Origin: Berberis thunbergii
Lineage: Eukaryota; Streptophyta; Magnoliopsida; Ranunculales; Berberidaceae
Assembly: GCA_003290165.1 (NCBI GenBank)
Contig: QNQO01010729.1
Span: 61,098 to 125,097, forward strand
Length of the DNA: 64,000 bases
Reading direction: 5' to 3'
Numbering within the stretch: position 1 is the first letter of the stretch; each line of letters starts with the position of its first letter. The notes below the pieces were generated by a model that made no database searches, was not told the DNA's origin, and worked only from the letters and a program-made list of their open reading frames with translations. The position numbers were made by a program, and so were the translations under genes. Positions 12,224-24,082 of the stretch are shown piece by piece.

Positions 12224-15200
12224 CATCAGAAGATCGATAAGAACTCAATCAAGAGTTGTTGTCTTTTGTTCGATAGATGGGCGAGACTAGACTTCTTTTG
12301 ATATTTGATCTGGGTTCCCCTTGCCTCCTACGGGTCCCACGCGACTACTCATTCTTGGGCGGACCAACCTAAGCTGTTGCCTTACCGCCTTTGCTTGTCA
12401 CTACTATAGCTCCATTATAGGAAGGTGGGGGTCTCTTTCTTCCGCTGGTGCTGGCTTGTGCTGTTGGAGTTTCTTCATTGGTCGGATACCCCTCTAAGTG
12501 TCTAGCAGTACAAGTAGGAAGCATTTTTACTGGACCTCTCTTAGTTTCTTGCAAGTACCTCCTCGCTCTACCAGTGCTAGTTGCATGTTTTGCTCATGGC
12601 TTGCGTAGTGCTTACGCACTCACTCGCAGCTTCCTCGCTACTGGTCTTTGGAGGGTAGTTCATCTTGTACAAGTTCTTCCTTTTTGACTGTCTGTCTCCT
12701 CGTCGACTCTCCCACGACTGTATCCTGTGTTTGACTGAGAGACTCTCGTCTCACCTCTTGTAGATACCTCTTTCAACTTCCTGGGATTGTTCTTTGGCTT
12801 CTTCTGCATGACTTCACTTTCAACACTCTTTGAGATCTTATGAAGTCATTGTGCGGTTTTAGTATCTTGTAGTCGATTCTTGCCGCTTTTTTTCTCATTC
12901 ATGCGAACTGCGTAGCTTTCAATGCCATTTCATAAACCTATTCGACTTGTACATTGAAGAGGAGGTTGCACTGTCGAACAACTTCCTTGTAATGGACACA
13001 TATCTTTGGGTGAATAACTCGGGCTAGAGAGGTACTTAACAGGGAAGATTTCATACGAACCATTAAGGAGAGGGGACTTAACACTTAGGTTTTGGAAAGT
13101 GTAAGGGCGCTTTCTTCTTAAAAACATTTTTTTTGACGAAATGACAGCCGAACTGATTACTGTTGGACAATTATTGAGGATTGGTGAGCAACTTCGAAGA
13201 GGTGGAATGTAACTAACACGTGTATCAGCCAGGGTTTCAATGCACAAAGAAAGTGAGATTTGAACTGACTTTATTCAAACATTGCTGGATAGACTGAAGG
13301 CTTTTGGTATATTACAGTTCGTTTCAAAATAATGTTAAGAGTGGTGAACTAGGTACAATCACTTAGACATTGTTTTCCCTTTATCACTCTTTATCCTTAG
13401 GATTATGGATATAAATAGGGATAGTCCCTTTATTTTATGGTAGGCTATATATAATTGTAGTGTTGTTCCAAAGGATATTTAGAGTTCCTCGGCATCCCAG
13501 GTGCCATTGTAGCACCGTGGCTCGGGACCCTCACTCGTTCAGAGTCTCTTAATTGTAGTTGCCCCTGCCCTCTTTAGGACAGTGAACTCAGCCACAATAT
13601 TTTGGATCTGGGCCTTGAGCACCTCAAAGTGCGTTTTTCGTGTCGCTACCCAACCGACAACATTCACCGCCAAGTCTTTGATAGCCTAAAAAGAGGCATA
13701 TATTCTTGCTTCCCAGTCATCATTAATCTCTAAGGAGGACTCATTTCCTCAACTCGAGCCTCTAAGCGGGTGACTATTTCCCAAGTACCGCTGTGATAAG
13801 TGTGCTCTCCAACTGTAGTCACACCTCAGATGCCGTATCTTACGGGACTCAAAATGAAGAACAAATTGCAAGACATGGATTTTCAATGTTTTAAAACGCC
13901 TTTATTTAAAATAAATGAATTTTATGGTCTGTTCTTGTGAAAATCAATGTTTTGGGATGGTTGGCGCATACAAAGGGTTGCTTGCATGAAAGCCGCTTTA
14001 GCAATTAACGCGGGGAATTTCTGAAACGATCGACGACTTATACATATGGATATAACTACCTTTCTCAAATGCATAGACATAGTTTATTCAGATGCGATAG
14101 ACGAAGGTTGGAACGATGTCTAAGCCGGAGAAAGAAAGGGTTATTTTGTCTTTTTATGCTTACGTTTCTTCTATTGCTTGCTCATTATTGGGTGGTGGGG
14201 CAGACAAGAAAGATACGTAAGGTAAATGATTCTCTCTTCCTTGCCGAAAAAAATAGGAAATTATCTATTTGATGATCGAACTAGCTGAAAATGGTAAAGG
14301 CGCTAGCTCGCCCCCGCCTTAATAAATAAGCAGAAATGGCTTAACACCGACGTTTGCATAGCGCCCCTAATGAAGAAAAGTGTGCAACCATTGAGGGGCT
14401 CATCAACTTCTTATATTGATTGCATACTTTAACACTTCGCCCTTAGTTTAAGCAGAAGAGGGCTTTTCTATACTTTTTCCGTTCCGTCAGGGTGGTGCTT
14501 TTGGACTTTCGCTCCAGTTGGTATCACGCCCTTAAAGAGAGTAGTAGAATTCAGAGTAAGGGTAAGGCAGCGACGGAGGCCAAGCAAAAGCTAATGCCCT
14601 AGATAGAGTAATTTGTAGAAAGGCAAGGGTGAAAATCTATCTATTGTGACTAATGTAAAGCCCTCTATTGATTGCCCAACTAGACTGAGCAGCCCCACCT
14701 GAACCAGTTGAGAGAGATGCCACTGCTATTAAGCTGGCTACCCGAACTGAGATCATGCACCTTCCCTTACTATAGTGGGCTCGTGAGACCTCAACTTCTT
14801 ATTATACCCTAAAGGAGACAAATAAGCCCCATCCCCCGTCTTGGAAGCCAACTGTAGCTGTTGTAGCTTAGATTCATAAGGCGACTTTCGGGTTAGTATA
14901 GTAGCTCGGACTAGTAGCTACGACAACATTTTGATCCCTTGCCCTCTCTAGTAGTTGGTGCAGCTCAGGTAGGAGTTCCCTATCACGTATGGCAACATGA
15001 AGCTTTTCACGGCCTCGAATATGAATAAGTCTTCTTCTCTATTAAGGGGTGAAACGAGCAAGCGGAGCCTATCCTGCTAGAATGCCCGCTACCTATGCTG
15101 CTTAGGCGTAGAGTCCATATGAGATTCATAGGTTCAGATAACGTTTGTTTTGAAGCTGCCACTCAGCGCATCTTACAAATCCTCTCAGAGGCCTCTAAAT

Positions 15201-16113
15201 TGATATTTCTCGTGTCTTGCCATGCGTGATAGGGTCGTTTGCCGGAATACGCTATCGCTTTCAGAACAGGCCGTAAACGATAGAATTCAGGCCTTGAAGA
15301 AACTCTCACTCGAGAACAAGGACTTCGCTGTACTAACGGGCCACCCTACCATGCCCGCGCGCTACCACTTGGATTGACCAACGGCTAACGTAGAGTCCCT
15401 GTTCCGATGGGGCACCCGCATATTCCATTTTTCCCTTGGCTTGCTCTTTTCGCTTCAAAGTCAATTTACCAGAGTGTTGTTTGCGTCTTCCCGGAAAAGA
15501 ACTTCGCGACAACATTGAAATCCCGGTCAGAAAGATCACAACAATTCTATTTTATAGTCTAGTGAGCCTAATCCTTTATCTCATATTAATCTTCCTATCC
15601 TTGTCATCCGAGTTACTTACTTCAGCCAACTTCTCAGCTTACTGATGAAAAACGTGAGCTGCAATCCGAGCTAACCCTGCCCTGCCCTTACTGTAAAGAT
15701 CATCGTAGGCCTAAAATCTTATGCCGTAGTGTGCCAGATAGCTGCGAACTAGCTACCCTAGCACTACCTGAGCTAGCTGGTATTTGAAAATCAAATTTGA
15801 AAGAATAAAAGAAAAGAAGCTGAGAAGTACTTCTGAACGAGATCTAGAGCGAGCGGAAAGTTAGGTGTAGGGATTCATTCCCATCCGGGGGTTAGGGGGC
15901 CACCTACCTCTGTAGCTTCTGGTAGAACAATAGGAACCATGGCTTTACTTTAACTGAGAAAAGTAGCGCGCTTTTCACACTTTCATTTAAAGAAGTATGA
16001 GTCTATCTAAGCTAAGGGTGCAACGGATTGTTGAGCGAATAGAGAGGCTTGCCGGTTTAAATGGCAACCTGACGGTTGCGTTAACAAGTACTTGAGTATA
16101 ATTCCGTGTAGGC

Positions 16114-16147
16114 AACAAGCAAGGATGAGCGTACTACCGCAAAAGCC
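16114..16147 (+). repeat. Short dispersed repeat B, copy 1
   Basis: Shares ACAAGCAAGGATGAGCGTAC and TACCGCAAAAGCC with 47834-47867 (same strand) and with 35548-35581 (opposite strand), differing at a few bases. All three copies lie in mitochondrial-like spacer. Confidence 0.7.
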
Positions 16148-17971
16148 GTTGCGCTAAGAACAAGGCATGTGCCTAACGCGCAACCGTTTTCTTGGTGACT
16201 ACACTACACCTATCAAGTTTGCATGTTGGCGCACTTGACTACACGGAACTAGAATCTAAGTGCCTACAAGTCTCACTCTGTAAACGGAAGGCTTTCATTC
16301 TTTATAGTCTAGTGTAGTCAAGGCGCAGGAGCGCACTGGATTTTGTACGCAGGATTGGACATCTGGCGATACACAACCTCCCTCCCGGTGGGACAACCGG
16401 TAGTACGCAAGGGAATTGGACACTCCCGGAACGCATATACCAAAACTTGAGTAGCTGGGGAACCTAATGTGGTAGAGGCTCCCCTCTCCCTTCTTTAGTA
16501 GCAATGTTCACTACTGCCGCTGTTGCGGAGCACCCGCCGTATTCGGGATCGGGCGGAAGTCGGTCAATAGCATAGCTATTATGGAATTGACCCGACCGCC
16601 GACAGGCCTACTTTCTTCAAGATACGAAACGAGCAGCCGTTTCCGGCTGTCCCTATTGTTTTTAGATGGAGTCATCAACAGGGCTAAGAATCTTCCCGTG
16701 CTCGTAGGTTGACTCCCCTATGCATCCCGACTAAGGTCTCACAAACTTGCATTTCCCTTATGCATCCAGCCGTTCACTAATGTGAATAGGTATAAAGGGT
16801 GGGTTGGTTATATACTCTTATGCGCGTTCCTTCTTCAAACCTTTTGGTATGTATTGCCCCCTAATTAAGATCAGATCCACCAGACGATAAACTCAATTCG
16901 CATGCTGCTAGTCGTCGGACTTATCCACCAAGGGATTCATGGAATTTAAGTTTGTGGATTGCGTTGGGGGAAATCTACCAAAGCTAGGCAGATAGATAGA
17001 CTCCTTTCCCTCTAAGGGAGAGCAAGAAACAAACTAAAATGCTTGTTTTTAACCAGCGCCCCCTTGGGGTATGCGGGTACTAAGAGTCCTCTCACTACCA
17101 ACCAGCAGACATCATCTGGCTGGGTCTTGCCGGTATCAACAATGAGAAAAAACAACCAAATGGAAACATCAACTAACTATGGCTCTTGGCCCAAACAACG
17201 TCCTAGGCGTAGGGGAGATCGGAGCAACAGGGAACGCCTAGAAGCGACGCCCGTCCTCGGTGCTGTAAGTAGATCGAGAGGTCGTTCCGCCCCTTGTCCC
17301 CGAAGATGGGTAATATGTTCTCATACAATGTTGCTAAAATCTGACCTAGCTGGCAGCGATCCCAGTTCGTGGCAGAGAACAAGATAGCAAGCGAGCGTAC
17401 CTTTGTTCGCTTCTTTCCACCAAGCACGGAAGTTTAAGGATAACTGTAGGTCGGTGGCTACCTAAGGAAACTCCGATTCGATCCCCCCCCGCTGGGAGGC
17501 ATCTACCTCATCCCGATCACAAGGAGAGGTTACCATGATGGGGGGGTACTTTTTTTTTGTTCCATTCCGGAAAGAATGAAAAGGGACCATCTTTTTTTTG
17601 TGGCATGCTCCTCAGATTACGGATTCGCAGGGGGCTTAGGCCCTACTTAGTTGACTGACAATGACAAAGGCTTGTGAAACTAAGTAGTGTTTTTGAATTT
17701 AATCTTAATTAGTCTATCAGTGTGCGAAGCGAATTTGCCCATTTTCAGCAGGGGAGCGAAAAGTTAGACCTTTGAAAGCCAGCAAACAACGATTCTTCTA
17801 TGTAGGTATGGCGTTCCCCCTTGACTTCGTAACCTTTGCGTATCGATGCAAAAAATTGAAAGCCCTTCTTTTAATTAAGTTCCTCCCAGATACATGGCTT
17901 ACATACCCAGCTCAACATTCTTGGAAAACAATTGAATCGAGGCTTTTCAATGACTTGCCCATTCAATATTG

Positions 17972-18582
17972 TTAAACAATTGAGACCAAAATTTGAGAAG
18001 GAGATACGAACGGAGAGGAATAACCAATCAATAAAGGATCATGAAACCATTCTATTTCAATAGAGTACGAGAAACGGTTAGGGGCAATGAGGTAGGTGAA
18101 GTGGTTAGATTTTGTGAGCTGTTCCAACCACTGCTGGATGTGATTCCAAGATCCGAATGATAATGAATACCACACAGAAGAGTCAAGACCAAGCTCCTTA
18201 ATGGAATGTTTAACCGATCCATTCCGGATCGATTGAATTGGTACATAAGTTGTAACATGGGAAAACCACGAAAAACATGACTTATTTGAATTACCCGGTA
18301 ATCTACTAATTGTAGAAGTAGGATCTTTGGCAAGCAATAAACACTTAAATAATATAATTCGAGTGTACCCTCTTCTTTCTCATTTCGAGGAAAAGGTTCG
18401 GGAGGAAAAGGAAACAACGGAGGGATCCGAATCAGACCTAAATGGGAATGACATGAAAAGTCTATTTCAAAACCTATCATTAAGGGCGTTACGAGGATAT
18501 ACAAGAGGAATAGATAAAAACTCGTGATTGGTTTGGAGGGGAAGATCTGTTTATGAAATAGTTCAAGAAAGAGTCGTCTCAT
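17972..18582 (-). pseudogene. ccmB: Mitochondrial ccmB, frameshifted copy
   Basis: CcmB is the membrane subunit of the ABC-type complex used in cytochrome c maturation, normally about 206 residues and mitochondrially encoded in land plants. The minus-strand frame from the ATG at 18582 reads MRRLFLELFHKQIFPS, then FLLYILVTPLMIGFEIDFSC and IPPLFPFPPEPFPRNEKEEG, which is the plant protein nearly colinear to residue 172. One base is missing relative to the family near 18063-18065, giving a premature stop after SRTLLK. The adjacent frame then resumes family-like sequence (IEIEWFHDPLLIGYSSPF) and stops at VSIV, about ten residues short. Proline/leucine differences fit unedited RNA-editing sites. 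I call it a pseudogene in this copy; RNA editing cannot restore a lost base. Confidence 0.88.
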
Positions 18583-19018
18583 TTCCTTACTTCTTCATTC
18601 CTTCTAATTCATTCACTTCAAGGCTGGTTTTGAACGCCGCGTAACATCATCTTCAACCAACCTCCACCGTACGTACCATTTGGTGCAGCCACTAAAGAAA
18701 GAATTGCTTATATACTAAACAACTACTTATATACTATACACTTATTAAAAGACTTACTTTAATTAGGCCAGCGTGAAACTAAGACAGAAGGATGTGCCTA
18801 AGGTGGCATGCAAGCAAACTGTGCACACTAAGAGAAGAGATGTTCGCAATTACTACCACAAGAAAGCCGCTCCATGGGTCCGTCACTTTGTTCGTACCTT
18901 CTGGGCTTAGGCCTGCAACTGAACTCAATTTATGGCCTTGTACTGTAATATGATGAAAATAAGAGGGGCCTATTTTGTTTTCCACACCAATCCTTCTTTA
19001 TTTACTACATCTTTATTT
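18583..19018. other. Spacer between ccmB pseudogene and trnK
   Basis: No gene seen; noncoding sequence upstream of the ccmB start codon and upstream of trnK. Confidence 0.5.
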
Positions 19019-19091
19019 GGGTGTATAGCTCAGTTGGTAAAGCATTGGGCTTTTAACCTAATGGTCGCAGGTTCAAGTCCTGCTATACCCA
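19019..19091 (+). tRNA. trnK: tRNA-Lys(TTT), mitochondrial type
   Basis: 73 bases fold as a cloverleaf: acceptor arm GGGTGTA pairing with TATACCC, anticodon arm around CTTTTAA with anticodon TTT, T arm GCAGGTTCAAGTCCTGC, discriminator A. The sequence is essentially the native trnK of angiosperm mitochondria. One base of the D stem (the A in GGTAAAGC) gives a C-A mismatch where a G is usual, so folding may be slightly weakened. It is the only intact-looking RNA gene here. Confidence 0.9.
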
Positions 19092-22000
19092 AACCTTCCT
19101 TACATTCTACTATGAGTAAGGATTCGTTGTAGCATTCAAGATCACTCTTTAGCCTTTACTTTAGGCTCGCTTCGGAGACCCTATTAGTTTTCATTCCGTT
19201 CCGTCAGGGGCCATGTTCGATACGGAGACCGAAAAAAGTGTGAGCATGTTGGAGTTTCTTCTCATGGTAATCAGAAAGGTCTTGTCATTGTGGAGGGGAT
19301 GCGGGTTGTGATAGAATATGCTGACTTGTATAAATGGATTGATTCTCGTTTTGGGCACCTGCAGTCTACAGTGATGCTTGATCTTGTTAGGGGTACGCTG
19401 GTTACCTTCACCTTGAAGCTTTTGAGCACATATGATGAATATCACACCCGTGGATGTGAGTTAGGAGAGGTGGGAGGGGGGCCAAGATTGAATTAGCTGA
19501 GGTCTTCCAATAGTTTGTTGGTTGGTTGTGCTAGATATTTTAGGGGATGAAGAGTGAGTATGCGAAGAGACAGAGTGTTGATGATTCGTCGATAGAGCCT
19601 CGATTGGAGCCCAAGAGGGTTGAAATTTATGGTGTTGAGGGTGAGAATGAGGCAACAAGGAAGAGTTTAGAGAGTTTGTTGGCTCGGGCTGCTCGGCTTC
19701 ACACTGAGCATGGCGAGATTGAGAATGAGTTAGCTAAGGCGTGCCAGGAGAGGGAGGAGCTTGCTTGACAAGGCATCATCAGTCTAGCGATAGGATGATC
19801 TGCGATGATGGCGTGCTGCGCATTTTCTTTTTTAGAAAGAGAAAGATAAGGAAATGTCCTTTTTTATTCTAAAAGTGCTTTAAGTCGAGTGGAACAGTCT
19901 CATTAGCTTAGCCAGTTAAGGTAAGGTGACTTTCTTTTCCTTATAGCTTAGCTTAATACTGGCTTCGCCTGTTCCGACTAGAGGAGATAAGACTAGGTAA
20001 GGACGAACAAAGAAGAACACCTTGCTTTTGACTTTCCAACTTTCCTGTCATAAATACCTCTTCTCTTTTTTACAGACTGTACTAATGCTTCCTTATGCCT
20101 GCCTTTAGGCACTTTCTTTTAGGTGAGTGGCGAGAAGCTACCCGGGCTGATGAGTCAGTAGTGCCTTCCCTCTTCTTGTAGTATCCTCCCTTGCTTCATA
20201 CTGACTTAACTAATAGGGCGGGCTAGTGTGATCAACTTCCCTAAAGTGAGAACCGGAGAATACCTATGCTCTGTTCTTTCGGCGCAAATGTTAGTGAGTG
20301 ACCTCTTCTCTTTCCGCCTTAGCAAGTAGATCTATTTCCTTCTTCCTTTTAAAGAATATTAGGACTATTTGCTTCGATTACGAGTACTAGTAGCTTTTAA
20401 TTCCTTTCAAACTCGAATATACTTACTTACTGAAGGACATGAAGGAAGACAAACACTCATATTACACCTCCTGAGACAGCTGGGAAAGCTCTTAATCCAA
20501 TCTAGTTGAGTCTTGTCTTAAGGTGGTTAGAAAGCCCTCTAGAGACAAGCCTACCAATCTTTAAAAAAAGGCAGGAAAGCTAGCTAGTCTTATCTAAAAG
20601 GGAAGGCGGGAAGGAAGTCTTAGTTTTTGGAAGCCTGCTTATCCGCTTATCGGAAAACAGACTGATCCTACCAGCGGAAAGCCTATGCGCGTTAGTCACC
20701 TTACTAGATGGGCGTTGAAAGGGGTTATCCGTTTTTGAATCTTGAAAACCGGTGTTAATTTCTTACCAATTGGTGCTCTACTGCAATGTGGAGAAGGGTC
20801 CTTCATCTAATACTTCTTGGGTAGGCGGGGTTCCTATCAACTAGCCGAGTGGGAGAGGGGAAGGGTCGACTAAACAGTTGAGGGATTGGATTCCTACCTC
20901 TAGATCTAAAGTAGTTGTCCCGCACAGTTTTGTATTTCCAGCCTCAGATCGAGTACTACCAACTTCTCAATCTAGTAGTGTTCCTTTCGTGGGGTATCCA
21001 CACTATGGGAGGAAAAAGGGTTCATTAATCAGGAGGTTCTTCAACCCGATCCAATATCTCCGACGCTTTCCATCCAAAGCTTTCTACTACCTCTCCTTAC
21101 ACTCAGTTGGCATGATTGAACGAGATTCCCCGCCCCTTCGAAAATGAAAATGGAAAAAGAAATCCATTGAGGTTTGGAACCCTCTTGACTTCATGGCTGC
21201 TCACGATGGTAGTAACCGTGCCGGTTTGGCCAGATGATATCTGTAGCTGGATCTCGAAAGGGTGAAATCTTCATCCCTATCATGAAACTTGGATTCCGGA
21301 TATCGATCTCCTCTATATATAGAGGATTGATCTCGCTTACGAAAGAACCACTTACTTAATAGGGGCAGCTGGCTCTCCATCTCACTATCTTAAACTAAGA
21401 ATGTCTATCTCGAGCGTCGAAAGCTATAAACTAAGTAGTAGTAGCACCAGAGACGGAGAAGCGGGAATAAAGTGAATTGCTGAAGAAGCTTGACCCAAGG
21501 AAGGCGAAGCTGGAGCTGGAGTCGGGCAAGCAGGGGAGGAGCTAGTTGACTAAAACTGATAGAGGCGAAGCCGAAGCTGGATAACAATAGACCAAATAGG
21601 GTAAGAAGCCGATATCGAACATCGTGCAAACAACACTCACTCCCTTAGCCCGCTCAGTTCGTGCATCTCTTTCCAAGAAAAAGGCCCTTCACTTCGCTCC
21701 ATCAGGGCTAAACTTTCTTCAGGCAAGGAAGGCTGACAACTTAAAGGCATCCATATAGAAGAGCTAACTCAATTAGATAGAAATGCCAACTAGGCGTAAG
21801 AGAAGCTACCCGTGGCAGGAACTACACCACTAGGCTAGCAAGGAGTGAAACTGCTCGCCTAACAAATAAAGTCGAGATGAAGCAAAGAAAAAAAGCTATC
21901 GGTGAGCGTTCCTGCCTCGATACGAATTTTTGTTTGGCTGTAAACTGCTTCAAAATGGAAGAAGGGTGCTTACTGTAGGCGATAGGGCGATACGACTTTT

Positions 22001-22441
22001 CAGCCGAGCTGAGCCGTATTTTTCACGTTCAAACTCACCAACAAACATGCACTTTTCAAAGTTGTCGTAGCCCAGGTGGCATTGGTTGTATCATATATAA
22101 GATCACGCCATGTTTTAGGAAGGGCTTTCCCTAATCTAAATGGTGTGTTCTCAAAAAAATATATATATATACAAAAGAAAGATGCATAAGTTGCGGTCTT
22201 CTCGTCACTCTTCGGAGCTAGTCACATCGCTACAGGGAGCAACTAAGATAGGCCGCCTGCAGTCCGCCCGGATAATAACATTTCAATTCATATGATGTAA
22301 AGAGGGCTTTCTTGTCTCACTTGCAGGGGTGAGCTTTCTCAACAATGAAAGAAGGACCAACGACGATCCTATCCAAAAGAAGAATGAGGATGAGGAATAC
22401 TGAATTTGTTCGGCCAATATCTAATGATTATTAAAGAGACA
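19092..22441. other. Mitochondrial-like spacer, no recognised gene
   Basis: About 3.3 kb with short ORFs only. The plus-strand frames 19290-19496 and 19547-19768 (the second rich in Glu, Arg and Leu, coiled-coil-like) are not recognised; they could be remnants of a retroelement or of a nuclear gene. An (AT)n run is near 22162. Confidence 0.45.
19547..19768 (+). other. Unidentified charged ORF, 73 codons
   Basis: Starts MKSEYAKRQSVDDSSIEP and continues with a heptad-like Glu/Leu/Ala segment (about residues 38-73). It has no recognised domain. Preceding open frames at 19290-19496 are on the same strand and might belong to the same decayed gene. No function is proposed. Confidence 0.25.
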
Positions 22442-23310
22442 ATGAGCCAGAGTAGAGCACTTAGACAATTCACTTTGAGTACAGGGAAGTTTGCTAGGAG
22501 GAATTCCTCAAGGCGGATTTACCATTTTGCACCGAGGAGGTGGATCAAAGCGATTGCAGCGAAGAATTGATCTGAAACGAAACACTTCGTCTATGGGCAT
22601 TGTAGTAAGGATAGAATATGACCCTAATCGTTCTTCTCAGATCGCTCCAGTACGATGGATCAAGGGGGTGCAGCTACGCCGTCAGAGGAAATGCAACACA
22701 ATAAAAGCTCGGCCGCGTAAGATCCTCGAACCTACCAAGGCCACAATCTGCAACCTTTTTCGTGCTCTTCCCTGCTCGGGAAGGTAGAATCAAAAAAAGG
22801 TAGTCTGCTTCTCTCCTGGACGTTTGGAGGCTTATGTACGTGGTCGACATTCCTACCAGAATGCCTCCTTGGTCGAAGAGCCAAGCCAGTGCAGGAAGCA
22901 AAAAAACTTGCACAAATAACGTTTTCATCTCAGCCCTCTCCTCTCCAACAAAGGACAAGGGAGAGATGCATCCCTTTCCTTTGGTAGCTCTTTTTTTATC
23001 CCAAGGATAGCAGCGGTAGCTGGGGCAAAGTTTGTTTTCTTCACTCCGCGAATGAGAGAGAAACTCAGAGGAAAAAAACACGTTCTCTCTTTGCAAGGTT
23101 AGAAAGTGGGGAACGCATAGCATTCTCTGGATCAAACGTAAAACAATACTTTCTTGGCAAAGTTTTAGGCGGGTAAGATACTTTAGGGCTTGTTGGAGTT
23201 GCTGAGCATAACGAATCAAAGACGAAGACGGATCAAGGTAGCTTTCCTGCCAAGCTGATAAGCGAAGGGCCGAAGGATGGAGCGTGCAAGTCGATCGTGC
23301 ACCTGTCGTG
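22442..23310 (+). pseudogene. rpl2: Mitochondrial rpl2, degenerate copy
   Basis: RPL2 is a large-subunit ribosomal protein, mitochondrially encoded in some angiosperms and transferred to the nucleus in others. The frame from ATG 22442 reads RALRQFTLSTGK as in the plant mitochondrial protein, then shifts; the frame at 22491-22787 reads RGGGSKRLQRRIDLKRNTSS, then IVVRIEYDPNRSSQIAPVRW and PRKILEPT. Further pieces (VRKWGTHSILW, ILSWQSFRR) appear in other frames at about 23090-23175, and the nucleotide match seems to reach about 23300. Several frame changes and small insertions make it nonfunctional. The boundary at the 3' end is approximate. Confidence 0.82.
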
Positions 23311-24047
23311 TGACTTGTTGGTCCCTAAGCAATGTCTTTCGCGAAGCAACCCACTAAGAACAGTGGTGACTCATTTTGCTTAGTCTTTATTAGAGTATAG
23401 CTGAGGCGCAAGGCTCCCAAATATTGAATTTGTTCTTCACCTACGCCTATCGGTAGCAGCTTGGCTTTGGCTTCGCCTACCTCCTCGATCATATCAACAG
23501 CTTGCTCATGCCGCCTGCTCGTTCGCTTGGTCGCATCTATCTATCTGCAGCAGATGAGAAGTCCCGATCACTCTCTGATCTACGTTCATCCCAGATGTGA
23601 AAAAGGCCTTTAAGAGTCTAGAAGCAGGGCGCTACTTTAGTTTACAAAGGTAACCGAAGGGAAACGCCGCCACGCCATAGATTGTTTATCCAAAGGCAAC
23701 CAACCTAGGTTGTGCTTTTGCTATACTACAAGTTAGAATAGACATAGCGCTAGCGATAGACTTGCAATAGTGATTCTTATCCCTTGAGTCTCGTTTTCGT
23801 TTCTTAATAGTATCATACTGTATAAACGATAAAAAAAGACTAACACATGCCAATCGTGATCTCAAGAAATTATTATACGATAACCCACATTGATAAAACT
23901 AGTAGAATAGTTATTGCAGAGTTAGAGATATGCATGTTCCAGTTCGAGTGGAAGAAGAGAGAGGACAGAAGATAACAGATGCAAGAAGAGAGGAAAAATG
24001 ACTTGTCAGGGAAGTGACAGGGAAGGGAAAGGCACACCTACAGAAAA

Positions 24048-24082
24048 GTCAAAGGTAGGCAAAGAAAACCGAGCAAGATCCG
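24048..24082 (+). repeat. 35-bp direct repeat, copy 1
   Basis: GTCAAAGGTAGGCAAAGAA followed by AACCGAGCAAGATCCG; 34 of 35 bases match copy 2. Confidence 0.85.

Larger units (their letters stand above)
7600..17960. other. Mitochondrial-like spacer without a recognised gene
   Basis: About 10 kb of near-balanced base composition with many short unrelated ORFs on both strands, the style of plant mitochondrial intergenic DNA. The longer open frames (for example 8498-8851 minus, 11924-12226 minus, 12930-13247 minus, 17043-17387 plus) match nothing I know and overlap one another. Short dispersed repeats occur at 8995-9010, 12191-12223 and 16086-16147. The mitochondrial label rests on style and on the nearby ccmB, trnK and rpl2. 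Confidence 0.5.

Noticed and set aside
17043..17640. Possible mitochondrial group II intron or nad gene segment
   Set aside because: The style is mitochondrial, but I could not see a domain V hairpin or a recognisable exon, so I do not name it.
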